This document shows positions 35,440 through 44,360 of a DNA stretch of 64,000 nucleotides, piece by piece (the first letter of the stretch is position 1; every line of letters starts with the position of its first letter). The stretch covers positions 21,848 to 85,847 of the forward strand of contig WSXU01000029.1 in assembly GCA_009773455.1 (NCBI GenBank), given 5' to 3'. This DNA is from Bacteroidota bacterium (GTDB taxonomy: Bacteria; Bacteroidota; Bacteroidia; Bacteroidales; Lentimicrobiaceae). Under the pieces are notes generated by a model that ran no database searches, was not told the origin of the DNA, and saw nothing but the letters and a program-made list of their open reading frames with translations. Both the position numbers and the translations under genes were made by a program.

Positions 35440-36498
35440 ATGCCATCAAAACCACGCCTCAAATTTTTAGACAGGTACCTGACTCTCTGGATTTTTCTCG
35501 CCATGTTTATTGGTGTCTTTTCAGGTTATTTCTTCCCGGCTATTGCCCATTTCTGGGATTCATTGAAAGTATCCCCTGATAGTACCACCAATATTCCCAT
35601 CGCCATCGGGTTGATCCTGATGATGTATCCGCCGTTGGCCAAAGTGAAATATGAGGAGTTGGGAGATGTTTTCCGGAATGTTAAAGTGTTGACTTTATCG
35701 CTGATACAAAACTGGATCATCGGCCCGTTGCTGATGTTTGCGCTGGCGGTTACGCTGTTTAAACTGTTTCCCGGTGAAGACAATGCTAACCTGCCATACG
35801 TATATGGCATCATCATGATAGGACTGGCCCGCTGCATAGCCATGGTGATTGTCTGGAACGATCTGGCGAAAGGAGATACCCAGTATGCTGCAGGTCTGGT
35901 GGCTTTTAACTCCATTTTCCAGGTATTGTTTTTCTCTGTTTATGCCTGGTTTTTTATTGCAGTAATGCCCGCCTGGTTTGGTATTCCAACCAGTGATGCA
36001 GTGAAAGCCATCACCATCGGCCAAATAGCAAGAAGTGTTTTTATATACCTTGGAATCCCGTTTATTGCAGGATTTTTTACCCGGTTTATTCTGATCCGGG
36101 TGAAAAGCAAAGCGGTTTTTGTACCCAGAATCAGTCCGTTGACACTCATTGCCCTTTTGTTTACCATTATAGTCATGTTTTCAATGAAAGGGGAGTACAT
36201 CGTGAAGATACCAATGGATGTTATACTGATAGCAGTGCCATTGCTTATATATTTCATTGTTATGTTTCTGCTCTCCTTTATTATGGGTAAAAAGGCCGGT
36301 GCCACCTATGAGCAATCAGCAACCCTGTCGTTTACTGCTGCAAGTAATAATTTCGAGCTGGCCATTGCTGTAGCCATCGCGGTTTTCGGTATTAACTCAG
36401 GAGAAGCCTTTGCTGCAGTTATCGGACCCCTGGTTGAAGTGCCGGTGATGATCGGACTGGTGAGTGTTGCATTTTACATCAAAAGAAAGTACTTTTAA
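35440..36498 (+). CDS. acr3: arsenite efflux permease, ACR3 family
   Basis: 352 residues with ten predicted helices. The ACR3 signature is clear: [19 protein letters not shown], which holds the essential cysteine, and [21 protein letters not shown] in the second half (here [15 protein letters not shown]). Exports As(III) using the proton gradient. The ORF extends to 35395, but that part translates repeat words; the family starts [17 protein letters not shown] at 35440. It is followed at 42 nt by a rhodanese gene. Confidence 0.93.
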   Translation: MPSKPRLKFLDRYLTLWIFLAMFIGVFSGYFFPAIAHFWDSLKVSPDSTTNIPIAIGLILMMYPPLAKVKYEELGDVFRNVKVLTLSLIQNWIIGPLLMFALAVTLFKLFPGEDNANLPYVYGIIMIGLARCIAMVIVWNDLAKGDTQYAAGLVAFNSIFQVLFFSVYAWFFIAVMPAWFGIPTSDAVKAITIGQIARSVFIYLGIPFIAGFFTRFILIRVKSKAVFVPRISPLTLIALLFTIIVMFSMKGEYIVKIPMDVILIAVPLLIYFIVMFLLSFIMGKKAGATYEQSATLSFTAASNNFELAIAVAIAVFGINSGEAFAAVIGPLVEVPVMIGLVSVAFYIKRKYF

Positions 36499-36539
36499 CG
36501 TTGGTTAAACCGGTAAGTTAACAATCGGGCAAAACAGCA

Positions 36540-36926
36540 ATGGAACAGGGTATCAGGGTTTTTGGTGCACATGAAGCTTTCGACCTGCTGACAACGGGGA
36601 AAGCGGTGCTGTTGGATACACGTGAAACATATCTTCAGGGTTTCAAGTGTATTGATGTACCCCGCGTAGTTCAGATACCGGTTAGTGAACTTAAAGTTAA
36701 AGCAGCCTCCCTGCCGCATGAAATTTTCTATATCTGTGCTGACTCAGTAGGGATATACAGCAGCAAGGCTGCACAGATCCTGATGGATGCGGGTTTTCTA
36801 TCTGCCGGTAATCTGGCTGGTGGACTGGTTGATTGGGAACGCGCAGGACTTCCGGTTTGTACCGACATTAAAGAAAGATTGTCAGGTTCTTGTATGTGCC
36901 AGTTAAAACGCAGGGAGAAGAAATAG
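36540..36926 (+). CDS. rhodanese-like single-domain protein
   Basis: 128 residues of rhodanese fold: AVLLDTRET, the cysteine-loop IFYICADSVGIYSSKAA and NLAGGLVDWERAGLPV. The expected catalytic Cys is present (CADSVG), so sulfurtransferase activity is possible. The C-terminus ends with a CMC motif. It follows acr3 by 42 nt and probably belongs to the arsenic operon; it converges on the small metal-binding operon on the other strand. Confidence 0.82.
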   Translation: MEQGIRVFGAHEAFDLLTTGKAVLLDTRETYLQGFKCIDVPRVVQIPVSELKVKAASLPHEIFYICADSVGIYSSKAAQILMDAGFLSAGNLAGGLVDWERAGLPVCTDIKERLSGSCMCQLKRREKK

Positions 36927-36943
36927 TACAAATATCAGAACTC

Positions 36944-37060
36944 CTATCTTTTCCGGAGTTTGGCATAAATACCTACTGCAACAACCAGAAATGCAAGGGC
37001 CAGAGCTATACCCCAGCCCATGCCGGGCTCCCAGCCAATGAATGCAATCAGTTTGATCAT
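36944..37060 (-). CDS. 38-residue single-helix membrane protein
   Basis: Minus-strand ORF from the ATG at 37058-37060 to the TAG at 36944-36946. It encodes a short N-terminus (MIKLIAFIGWEPG), one helix at about residues 14-33 (WGIALALAFLVVAVGIYA) and a basic end (KLRKR). A strong Shine-Dalgarno (AGGAAAGG) precedes it, and it lies 14 nt after the heavy-metal-binding gene, so the two are probably an operon. Function unknown. It is below usual annotation cut-offs, but the RBS, hydrophobicity and positive-inside tail support it. Confidence 0.6.
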   Translation of the reverse strand: MIKLIAFIGWEPGMGWGIALALAFLVVAVGIYAKLRKR

Positions 37061-37074
37061 GTCAGTCCTTTCCT

Positions 37075-37302
37075 TTAAGATGATGCGATCAATACCAGAA
37101 TCATCCGGCATACCGGACAGGTTCCCGGCTGATCATATATTTTTCTGCCTTCACATTTCGAAGGGCACTGATAACCTCCCTCGTATTCAGGTCTGCATTG
37201 ATGTTGAACGCAGCCAGTGGGTATAAAACCCGGATTCTTAACAAAACTGTCAGAATACCTTTCATTGTCACCACTGTTCAAAATTTCTGTTATCATCGTC
37301 AT
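37075..37302 (-). CDS. small heavy-metal-binding-domain protein
   Basis: 75 residues. The C-terminal half, YQCPSKCEGRKIYDQPG then TCPVCRM, matches the heavy-metal-binding domain found on copper ATPases and CusB/CusA-type proteins, with four cysteines (CxxxC and CPVC). Two further cysteines precede it (GCVQHQC). No signal peptide, so it is cytoplasmic, perhaps a metal or arsenic buffer. It is followed by the 38-residue membrane protein and preceded, 143 bp upstream, by a 16-bp palindrome. Confidence 0.7.
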   Translation of the reverse strand: MTMITEILNSGDNERYSDSFVKNPGFIPTGCVQHQCRPEYEGGYQCPSKCEGRKIYDQPGTCPVCRMILVLIASS

Positions 37303-37653
37303 TTCAATGTTGTGATTTTGAACCCCTGCTCATCTATACTTATTTGTTGTTAGTTCCGGCTTGTTAAATACCATGACTCTGATTCTTTAAACAATTCGCT
37401 GGCATTGAATGCCCGGTAGATTAGGATCGGTTCTAGTTTTATCTAAAGTTGATCAACTTTGACGGATCTGCTGTTATATAATTCCACTGATTGATTATAT
37501 CATTCACACATCGCCCGATATAGCTCAAGTGGTACAATATTCAGAGTAATCGCTTCAGGTATCTCTTCCCCTGAGCTTTTCCTGTTTCGTCTGTGGTTGA
37601 TAATTCTGAATGCAAATCAGAATTTCTTAAATACAGCAATCAATTTTAATAAA
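37303..37653. other. gene-free gap with a 16-bp perfect palindrome
   Basis: No gene. AAAGTTGATCAACTTT at 37445-37460 is a perfect palindrome and a candidate operator for the metal-binding operon to its left. A stretch near 37509-37550 resembles a tRNA D-arm but lacks the rest of a tRNA. Confidence 0.55.
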
Positions 37654-37685
37654 CAAAAGCCGTCAGTATATTCTGACGGCTTTTG
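37654..37685 (-). terminator. bidirectional terminator after the OmpA gene
   Basis: AAAAGCCGTCAG / CTGACGGCTTTT with a 6-nt loop, flanked by A and T runs. Closes the minus-strand ompA gene. Confidence 0.9.
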
Positions 37686-37704
37686 TTCAGGATTGTTTCT
37701 GTTG

Positions 37705-39222
37705 TTATTTTTTTACCGGAACTGTTACCTTTTCGATAAACTCTACACTCAGTTCAACCCTTCTGTTGCGGGTCCTGCCTGCTGCGGTACTGTTATCATC
37801 AACCGGTCTGGTAAGGCCATAACCAGTCGCTGAAATGCGTTCAGGACTTACGCCTTTGCTTATCAGATAAACTGAAACGGCTTCAGCGCGGTTTTTCGAG
37901 AGGGTCAGATTCATGCCTTCTGCGCCCACATTGTCGGTATGTCCGCCAATAATAAGTTTGTATGAAGGATTTTCATTCATAACTTTCACAACAGCATCAA
38001 GGATTGGGAACGATACAGGTTTTATGGTTGATTTACCGGTGTCAAATTTGATACCCTGAAGCGCCTTCTGGAAAAGTGTTTTCACTTCCTTTGTCAGTTC
38101 CGGACATCCCTGATTTTCTTTGGTTCCGGTAATGGTTGGACATTTATCAAGGTAGTCGGGTATGCCGTCCCTGTCAGAATCAAGCGTACAGCCTGATTCA
38201 TCAACGCTGGCTTTTACAGGCGTTTGCGGGCATTTATCAAGATAATCTGCCACTCCGTCCTTGTCTTCGTCGAGCGGACAGCCGCTCTGATCAACCTGTA
38301 TGGTGGCGGGGGTATTCGGACACTTGTCCGATTGATCTGCAACACCATCATTATCAGCATCAAGGGCACAGCCGTTCTGATCGACCTTTACGCCCTGATT
38401 TGTTTTCAGGCATTTGTCAAGATAATCAGGAACGCCATCCTTGTCTTCATCCAGCGGACATCCCAGCTTATCAACCTGAATATCTAAGGGTGTATTGTCG
38501 CATTTGTCAAGATAGTCAGCAATGCCATCCCTGTCGGTATCAAAGGGACAACCTGCTTCATCCACTTTAACTCCTGTCGGAGTTTCCGGACATTTGTCGA
38601 GACGGTCGGCAACTCCATCTGCATCAGCATCACTCTTTTTGCCAAAATTAAAGGTTAAACCTACAGAGTGGAACAGGAAGAAATCATTTGAATTTTTAAC
38701 TACGTCGTCTCTTTCATCACTCGACGAATACATAATCGTTTCCTGGAGATTCAGTGTTACCGCTTTGCCAAGCCGGAGATTCAGGCCTGCCCCGAATGAA
38801 GGAGCAGCAAAATCAAACTTTTCATTGTTCTTTACATCAGTCAGGGTATTGGCAAACATCATTACTCCACCTCCGGCAAACAGATATGGTCTGACAAAGT
38901 AATCAGCGCCAATGAGGTTCAATCTGAAATTGATGGTTCCGGTTGTCAGCTGATGTCTGAAACGACTTGTTTCAACCATATATCCGGTTTCGCCTTTGGT
39001 TAAAAGGAGAGATACGTCCAGTCTGTTTCCCAGAAACCGGGTGAACGAAAGACCACCGAAGCCATAGAAGGCCTGATCGGTTCTGAAGAAATCATTTCCA
39101 AGGTCACCATTGTATTGTATGGCTCCGCCATGAAGGCCAATATTCCATCTTTTATCGGCCGTTTGAGCACTCATGCTGAAAGCAAAAGTAAGGCCCATGA
39201 TTACAAGTAGCAGTTTTTTCAT
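37705..39222 (-). CDS. OmpA-family outer-membrane protein with thrombospondin-type-3 repeats
   Basis: 505 residues: a signal peptide (1-19), an eight-stranded beta-barrel (about 20-195), then about six or seven thrombospondin type 3 repeats rich in calcium-binding Asp (DADGVADRLDKCP-type units, about 198-365), and a C-terminal OmpA peptidoglycan-binding domain (GGHTDNVGAEGMNLTLSKNR and GRTRNRRVEL). Such proteins tie the outer membrane to the wall; the repeats form a rigid Ca-dependent linker. The gene has its own terminator. Confidence 0.92.
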   Translation of the reverse strand: MKKLLLVIMGLTFAFSMSAQTADKRWNIGLHGGAIQYNGDLGNDFFRTDQAFYGFGGLSFTRFLGNRLDVSLLLTKGETGYMVETSRFRHQLTTGTINFRLNLIGADYFVRPYLFAGGGVMMFANTLTDVKNNEKFDFAAPSFGAGLNLRLGKAVTLNLQETIMYSSSDERDDVVKNSNDFFLFHSVGLTFNFGKKSDADADGVADRLDKCPETPTGVKVDEAGCPFDTDRDGIADYLDKCDNTPLDIQVDKLGCPLDEDKDGVPDYLDKCLKTNQGVKVDQNGCALDADNDGVADQSDKCPNTPATIQVDQSGCPLDEDKDGVADYLDKCPQTPVKASVDESGCTLDSDRDGIPDYLDKCPTITGTKENQGCPELTKEVKTLFQKALQGIKFDTGKSTIKPVSFPILDAVVKVMNENPSYKLIIGGHTDNVGAEGMNLTLSKNRAEAVSVYLISKGVSPERISATGYGLTRPVDDNSTAAGRTRNRRVELSVEFIEKVTVPVKK

Positions 39223-39441
39223 TTTGTAGAATTTTGATTAATCAATTTTGGTTTAACACTCTACAAAGGTGATGTCGTACGAAGATGGTTGAGTTACATA
39301 AATTTGGAAATGAATTGCATGATTCACACATTTGGAGAAGGGCGCCGGATGCATCGACCTTACAAACTGCTTCATGGGATGAAATACCCGTCCGGATTTG
39401 TAATTTTCCAGTACCTTTACCCGGCATTTTAAAGGATTCTT

Positions 39442-39870
39442 ATGTCTGAAATATTGAAGCTTCAGCCCTCAGAGGCATATCAGAAAATTGAAGATGGTGC
39501 GGTATTCATTGAAATTATTGATGAAGAAGGCTACAGTGTTGTGGCTTTTGATGGGATACCAACCACCCAGGTTACCCTTCTCCAGTTATTGGAGAAAATA
39601 CAATGGTTAGATAAGTCACCGACCTATATTACCGGTGGATATGATGAAACCAGTGGATTTAAAGCTGCCAATCTCTTATACCATCAGGGATTTGAGAATG
39701 TGGGATACATTGCAGGAGGTGTGCAGGCCTGGTTCCAGGAAGGATTTCAGGTGAAGTACAATGTGAATGGTGGTTGTGGTACCGGTAACTGTGATACCGG
39801 CAGTTGTAATACAGGTGCAGATGAGGATGATTTCGGAGGTAGCTGTAGTGGTTGCTCCTGCGGACACTGA
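39442..39870 (+). CDS. rhodanese-like protein lacking the catalytic cysteine, with Cys-rich tail
   Basis: 142 residues. Residues about 1-112 keep the rhodanese outline (FKAANLLYHQGFENVGYIAGGVQAWFQEGF), but the position of the active-site Cys reads ITGGYDETSG with no cysteine. All eight cysteines lie in the tail: GGCGTGNCDTGSCNTG and SCSGCSCGH. The tail is similar in style to that of ArsM. It is preceded by AAAGGA at a good distance. A weak -7 box (TAAATTTG) is at 39299-39306. It may bind a metal or carry sulfur via the tail; function unknown. Confidence 0.72.
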   Translation: MSEILKLQPSEAYQKIEDGAVFIEIIDEEGYSVVAFDGIPTTQVTLLQLLEKIQWLDKSPTYITGGYDETSGFKAANLLYHQGFENVGYIAGGVQAWFQEGFQVKYNVNGGCGTGNCDTGSCNTGADEDDFGGSCSGCSCGH

Positions 39871-39920
39871 TACCATCGGATCCTCAAAACAACGATTAAT
39901 TTCAATATCTGAAGATTAAT

Positions 39921-41117
39921 CTAGATTCCCAGTTCGACCTGGAACACCAGCAGAAGGTTATTCTTTCCGAAAATAGCGCTATTGTAAGATTCCTGACTCC
40001 TGTAGCCAAAAGATGCCTGTATCTTGGTGAGGTGCTTCCGGATATATTTGTTAACACCTACAATATAATAGCTGTCGCGCATAGCTAACTTATTGATCTC
40101 AATATCAGGTTCACTGTAGGCATATCGTAGTGCAAACTCCCAATAATTTGACAAACAATAACTTAGCTGAGTATTGAGTCCATGTCCTTCCATCACCCAG
40201 GCCATCGTTGAATCCTCAGAATTATAAGTGAACGCGGATTGTGGTGAAGTCCTGTTGATAAACTCGGACGAGAGTGCCCAACCTTTATATTTCAATACCA
40301 TATCAGCAAAGAAGGATGTTAAATCACGGCTTTCGTATAGTTCTGTACCAATTGTTCCCCTGGTGCGTTTTGCCTTTTGGTTGATAGAATATCCGGCCGA
40401 TAATGAAAGTTTTGGAGTGGATTCAAATTCCAGATCGCCTTCTGAAAAATCTCCGTCTTTTTTGAACTTACCTAAAGGCAGTACTTCAAGCCGTCCGGTG
40501 TACATCAGTCCGTTGTCTGTTTTTAACTGATTGCGACCGTCACCTGTGGACACAGCTCCTTTAATATTGAAATTTATGCCGCCAGCTTTGCTGCTATAAT
40601 AGCCGAATAAGCCAAAATCCCTGTCCAAAGTATAATTTGCGTTTACAACTGAACGATCATAAAACTGTTGCTGGCCACTGGAGATGATGCGTTCCCTGTT
40701 GCCGGGAAGCTTGCCCTGTCCAAAACCTATGTAGAATTTTGGATTAAACCGGTAATAAACCATAGCATCCCTTACTACATTTGGAATATGGGTATTGTCC
40801 CAATCCTGATCGCCCCTTGAGAACGACAACTGCAGATAATAGGTCAGTTTGTCATTCAGGATATAACCATCAAAGCGAAGCCTGAGCCTGCTGACCCTCG
40901 CTTCAATGTCTTCTATATTTAGTTCTTCATCGAAATTAAAAGCTGCCCGACTCTGCACCCTGAGCCTGATATTCATTCCAAAAGTGCTGTCTGGCGCATT
41001 AAAACCTAAACCTTTGTGAAAATTTATCATAGCTCTTTCATCAACTTCCGTTTGAGCCAGAATACTGTTTAAACCTGTGAAGATCAGTAAAAGTGCAATT
41101 ATTGTTTTTTTTGTCAT
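39921..41117 (-). CDS. OprP/OprO-type outer-membrane porin
   Basis: 398 residues with a signal peptide (about 1-21) and a 16-strand-type beta-barrel ending VFQVELGI. The patterns VSRLRLRFDGYILNDKLTYYLQLSF and ALRYAYSEPDIEI fit the phosphate-selective porin O/P family common in Bacteroidota. Whether it passes phosphate or another anion is unknown. Monocistronic; 40 bp or so separate its end from the rhodanese-like gene, which converges on it. Confidence 0.82.
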   Translation of the reverse strand: MTKKTIIALLLIFTGLNSILAQTEVDERAMINFHKGLGFNAPDSTFGMNIRLRVQSRAAFNFDEELNIEDIEARVSRLRLRFDGYILNDKLTYYLQLSFSRGDQDWDNTHIPNVVRDAMVYYRFNPKFYIGFGQGKLPGNRERIISSGQQQFYDRSVVNANYTLDRDFGLFGYYSSKAGGINFNIKGAVSTGDGRNQLKTDNGLMYTGRLEVLPLGKFKKDGDFSEGDLEFESTPKLSLSAGYSINQKAKRTRGTIGTELYESRDLTSFFADMVLKYKGWALSSEFINRTSPQSAFTYNSEDSTMAWVMEGHGLNTQLSYCLSNYWEFALRYAYSEPDIEINKLAMRDSYYIVGVNKYIRKHLTKIQASFGYRSQESYNSAIFGKNNLLLVFQVELGI

Positions 41118-41220
41118 AACACAGCTAATTTAATCCCGGAGTTCTGATATTACGGATGTTAATCGATTTCTGCCAGGGATTGTGAATGAAAAATGAAATC
41201 AGGTATCAGGCGCAGTAAAA

Positions 41221-43275
41221 CTAATTATACGTGGGCAAAAATGAATGATTCCTTGAATAATCCAGCATCTGTCCGGAATAATCTTCCGGATATTCTACCC
41301 TGATATCGGTGATTTTTCCATTCTTCGTCACAGGAACAAAAACCGGGTTTATAAAACCACCGTATGGTGCGATGTTCAGTTTTTTAAAGCGTCCGAGTAC
41401 CTGCTTGTGCAAATCCTGATCAACCTGCACACCATATTTCTCTACAAGGTCGCGTCCGGCTTCATAATCGCCTTCCGATTTGATGCGCTGAATTTCAGCC
41501 AGCATTTTACCGAAAATTTCTTTGAGGGCAGAATGGTTATTGATCGTGACATAACTCTTTCCATCTTTCTCCGCCATTTGTATTACATTTTCAGTTTTCC
41601 CCAGTTCGTATGCCCAGCCGGCAATCAGTTGCCTGCATCGCATATGGGCCTGTTCAATGGTTTTGCCGGGCTCAATCCTTGTCAGTTGCGTCATCAGGCC
41701 ATTTCGGATATAACTGTTGTATTCAGCCATCCAGACTCCTTTATTGTCAAACAAACCCAATTCCATCATTTTAGGGTCGGCCATATAATACAATGCAAAA
41801 AGGTCGGCGCGGGCTTCTTCGAGCGGTGAACCATAATTCTTCAGTTCATCGCCCCTGGTACCAGCCAGTAACTGACCCGACCCGTGCCCCAGGCACTCAT
41901 GCAGGTCGGTATGAAGGTTACTGGCGAGACTGCCGTATTTTTTTGCCAGTTCGGCCTCCTCCGTTGAAAAGGCAAATTCCTCGAGCATTCCGTTTCCTAA
42001 GGAAGCCTGATCGTAAGCATAAGTGATGTTCTCTATGGTTACGGATTTTGATCCGTGTTCTTTCCTGATCCAGTCGGCATTCGGCAGGTTTATGCCAATC
42101 GGTGTGGCAGGGTAGCAGTCACCGCCAAGCTGGGCTGCTGTAATTACCTTTGCCGATACCCCTCTGACCCTGGTTTTTCTGAATTTAGGATTTACAGGAG
42201 AATGATCTTCAAACCACTGTGCATTGGCGCTTATGGTCTCGGCCCGCTTCGTTGCAATGATATCCTTGAAATTAACCATACTTTCCCAGGTAGCTTTCAG
42301 TCCCATAGGATCCCCGTAGTTTTCAATAAACCCGTTAACAAAGTCAACATGGGAATCAAGGTCCTTGACCCAGAGTACATTGTATTCATCCCAGATACTC
42401 AGATCACCGGTGTTATAATAGCGGATCAAGGATTCAATAACTTTCTTCTGATGCTCATTTTCAGCAACGCCTGCTGCTTTATCCAGCCAAAACACAATCT
42501 GACTGATGGCTTCAGAATACAGCCCGCCGACTTTGTAAACTTCCTCCTGAATAATCCCGTTTTTTTTGACAAGTCTGCTGTTGAGACCAAAGGAAATGAG
42601 GGTATCGGTTTCGTTTTTTATTGCACTGTTTTTTAAGTCTATATAAAAATCTTCTGCTTCCTTTTCACTCACGCCTTCGTAAAAATTACAGGCAGAACCA
42701 AGCAACAGGTCCTTTCCCGCCTCCTGGCTGACTGCCTTGGGAGCCACCAGTGAATCGAAAATCACAGGAACTATTTCTGCTATAAAAGCATCAAGATCCT
42801 GACCTTCACGCAGAGGGAAGCCAACTTTGGTCTCCCTGATCAGCTTTTCGAAATAATCTTTGCTGATGCCCGGATAGAACTTATCTTTCGAATAGTGATG
42901 ATGGATACCACTGCTGAACCATACCCTTTTCGTATATACAATGAGCTTCTGAAAATCCTCCGGATTACGGTCTCCTTTATAATTTAGAAGGATATTTTCC
43001 AGGGTTCGGCGTACTGCCAGGTTGTACTTATAATTCTGGTCAAAAAGTATGTCTCGCCCGGCAATGGCAGCCTGGCTGAGATAATAGACCAACTCCTTCT
43101 GCTGCAGCGAAAGTGAATCAAATCCCGGAACCTGGTAGCGCATGATTTTAAGGTCGGCAAACTGTTCAAGCAGGAAGTTGAATTTTTTTACTGATGGATC
43201 GTTTTCTGGCATCTGATTGAAAGATGTAAGGGTTAAGGACAGCAACAGGGTAATGGAAAACAGGTTATTTTTCAT
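41221..43275 (-). CDS. dipeptidyl-peptidase III-like metallopeptidase (M49)
   Basis: About 684 residues. The zinc motif HECLGHGSG is the HExxGH of M49, and EEARADLFALYYM supplies the downstream Glu ligand. A signal peptide is seen if translation begins at the second Met (43275: MKNNLFSITLLLSL), which I prefer to the ATG at 43284; it would be periplasmic, removing dipeptides from oligopeptides. Homologues are sometimes labelled dihydrofolate reductase in error. It lies 15 nt before... the comB gene on its upstream side ends at 43300, so they may share a transcript. Confidence 0.85.
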   Translation of the reverse strand: MKNNLFSITLLLSLTLTSFNQMPENDPSVKKFNFLLEQFADLKIMRYQVPGFDSLSLQQKELVYYLSQAAIAGRDILFDQNYKYNLAVRRTLENILLNYKGDRNPEDFQKLIVYTKRVWFSSGIHHHYSKDKFYPGISKDYFEKLIRETKVGFPLREGQDLDAFIAEIVPVIFDSLVAPKAVSQEAGKDLLLGSACNFYEGVSEKEAEDFYIDLKNSAIKNETDTLISFGLNSRLVKKNGIIQEEVYKVGGLYSEAISQIVFWLDKAAGVAENEHQKKVIESLIRYYNTGDLSIWDEYNVLWVKDLDSHVDFVNGFIENYGDPMGLKATWESMVNFKDIIATKRAETISANAQWFEDHSPVNPKFRKTRVRGVSAKVITAAQLGGDCYPATPIGINLPNADWIRKEHGSKSVTIENITYAYDQASLGNGMLEEFAFSTEEAELAKKYGSLASNLHTDLHECLGHGSGQLLAGTRGDELKNYGSPLEEARADLFALYYMADPKMMELGLFDNKGVWMAEYNSYIRNGLMTQLTRIEPGKTIEQAHMRCRQLIAGWAYELGKTENVIQMAEKDGKSYVTINNHSALKEIFGKMLAEIQRIKSEGDYEAGRDLVEKYGVQVDQDLHKQVLGRFKKLNIAPYGGFINPVFVPVTKNGKITDIRVEYPEDYSGQMLDYSRNHSFLPTYN

Positions 43276-43299
43276 AATAAGCATGCAATTACAGATTCT

Positions 43300-44028
43300 T
43301 TATAAGTCCGGGGAATTATTTATAATAAGACCTTCAGAAAGGACCGGGACAGCACCTGAGATGCTGAGCTGAACAGTGTAATCGGGCAGGGGATCAACCC
43401 CGAGTTTTATCAGTCGTTTGTAATGCGAAGTATGCATCAGGTGCGCTTTGAGGTCGGCTTTCGCCATTGACCACAGATTTACCGACATCTGAGCAGCATC
43501 ACAATTGATGGTATAATCTCCAGCGGAACTCAAAAGTTCGGCTATGGCTCCTGCACACAGGGTATCTTCGATGCTGAAGAGGTTTTTCCATCCGGAGCAT
43601 AAAATCACAGTATTCAGTTCCTGGGCAGATACCCAGGCTGCAACTGCTTTTAAATTGCTGAAGGCGGCAGCAGCTACAGGTCCGTTTGGTGATGCCAGAT
43701 TCATGGCAACAGTACCATTGGTGGTTGAATATGCGAGTGTCTTTCCTTTGATATCAGGGTTGTCGAAATCTGCTGCAGAATTCCCGTAATCAGCAAACGG
43801 AAGGCGCAGACCGTCACGTTCTGCAGCAACCGGATACCCCTTATTCTTCAGGGATTCTGCCTCTTCCGGTGTTGCAACCGGAATTACTGCTTTTACACCA
43901 TGGTCAAATGCTGAAACCAGCGATGTGGTAAAGCGAAGAATATCTATCACAATGGTAATATGCCGTCCGGTGGTTGTTCTGAAAGGATATAGTGCCGGAC
44001 TCAGGCTGACTTCTATGGATCGGGGCAT
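43300..44028 (-). CDS. comB: 2-phosphosulfolactate phosphatase family protein
   Basis: 242 residues of the ComB family: VIDILRFTTSLVSAFDHGVKAVIPV, AAERDGLRLPFADYGNS and STTNGTVAMN. In archaea the enzyme dephosphorylates 2-phosphosulfolactate for coenzyme M synthesis; in bacteria its role is often sulfolactate metabolism or unclear. No ComA or other sulfonate gene is nearby, so I would keep the reaction as family-based only. It is directly upstream of the M49 peptidase (16-24 nt). Confidence 0.85.
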   Translation of the reverse strand: MPRSIEVSLSPALYPFRTTTGRHITIVIDILRFTTSLVSAFDHGVKAVIPVATPEEAESLKNKGYPVAAERDGLRLPFADYGNSAADFDNPDIKGKTLAYSTTNGTVAMNLASPNGPVAAAAFSNLKAVAAWVSAQELNTVILCSGWKNLFSIEDTLCAGAIAELLSSAGDYTINCDAAQMSVNLWSMAKADLKAHLMHTSHYKRLIKLGVDPLPDYTVQLSISGAVPVLSEGLIINNSPDL

Positions 44029-44360
44029 AAAATGATTGATTTATAGCTGGTTTAATGGCAATTAATCCGTAATCGGGGCATCCGGGTGTGAGTTTTAAGC
44101 AGGAACTGAAGGGGAAACGGAATAAGTATCATTGTCTGAGTTGATTGCAAAAAGCCTCCGGATGTTTTCCATAAACCGGGTATAGCCAATATTGATTATA
44201 AAACTCAGGATACCTGCCATACAGACAAAAGCAGAAATGGCATCATAAAAATCAGGTTCAACTGAAATAGCAGTTTCCCGGTTTTTTGGAAATCCGGTAT
44301 GTCAATTTTACTTTTATTCACAACCGGTATGCAGGAACCCCGAATCACCAGGAGGATGGA
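44029..44360. other. intergenic gap between gcvT and comB
   Basis: No confident gene. It contains a short minus-strand reading frame (44095-44220, listed separately). No strong promoter or terminator seen. Confidence 0.5.
44095..44220 (-). CDS. possible 41-residue membrane protein
   Basis: From the ATG at 44218-44220 to the TAA at 44095-44097: MAGILSFIINIGYTRFMENI then a polar tail. One hydrophobic segment. The frame stays open about 20 codons upstream without another ATG. It could be a small protein or the remnant of a larger one; no Shine-Dalgarno is evident. Confidence 0.25.
   Translation of the reverse strand: MAGILSFIINIGYTRFMENIRRLFAINSDNDTYSVSPSVPA

Noticed and set aside
37509-37570. 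tRNA-like D-arm text (TAGCTCAAGTGGTACAA)
   Set aside because: No matching acceptor stem, anticodon arm or TTC loop could be found nearby, so it is chance or a decayed fragment.
38136-38570. Plus-strand ORFs of 87-144 codons over ompA
   Set aside because: They mirror the thrombospondin repeats on the opposite strand and have no RBS.
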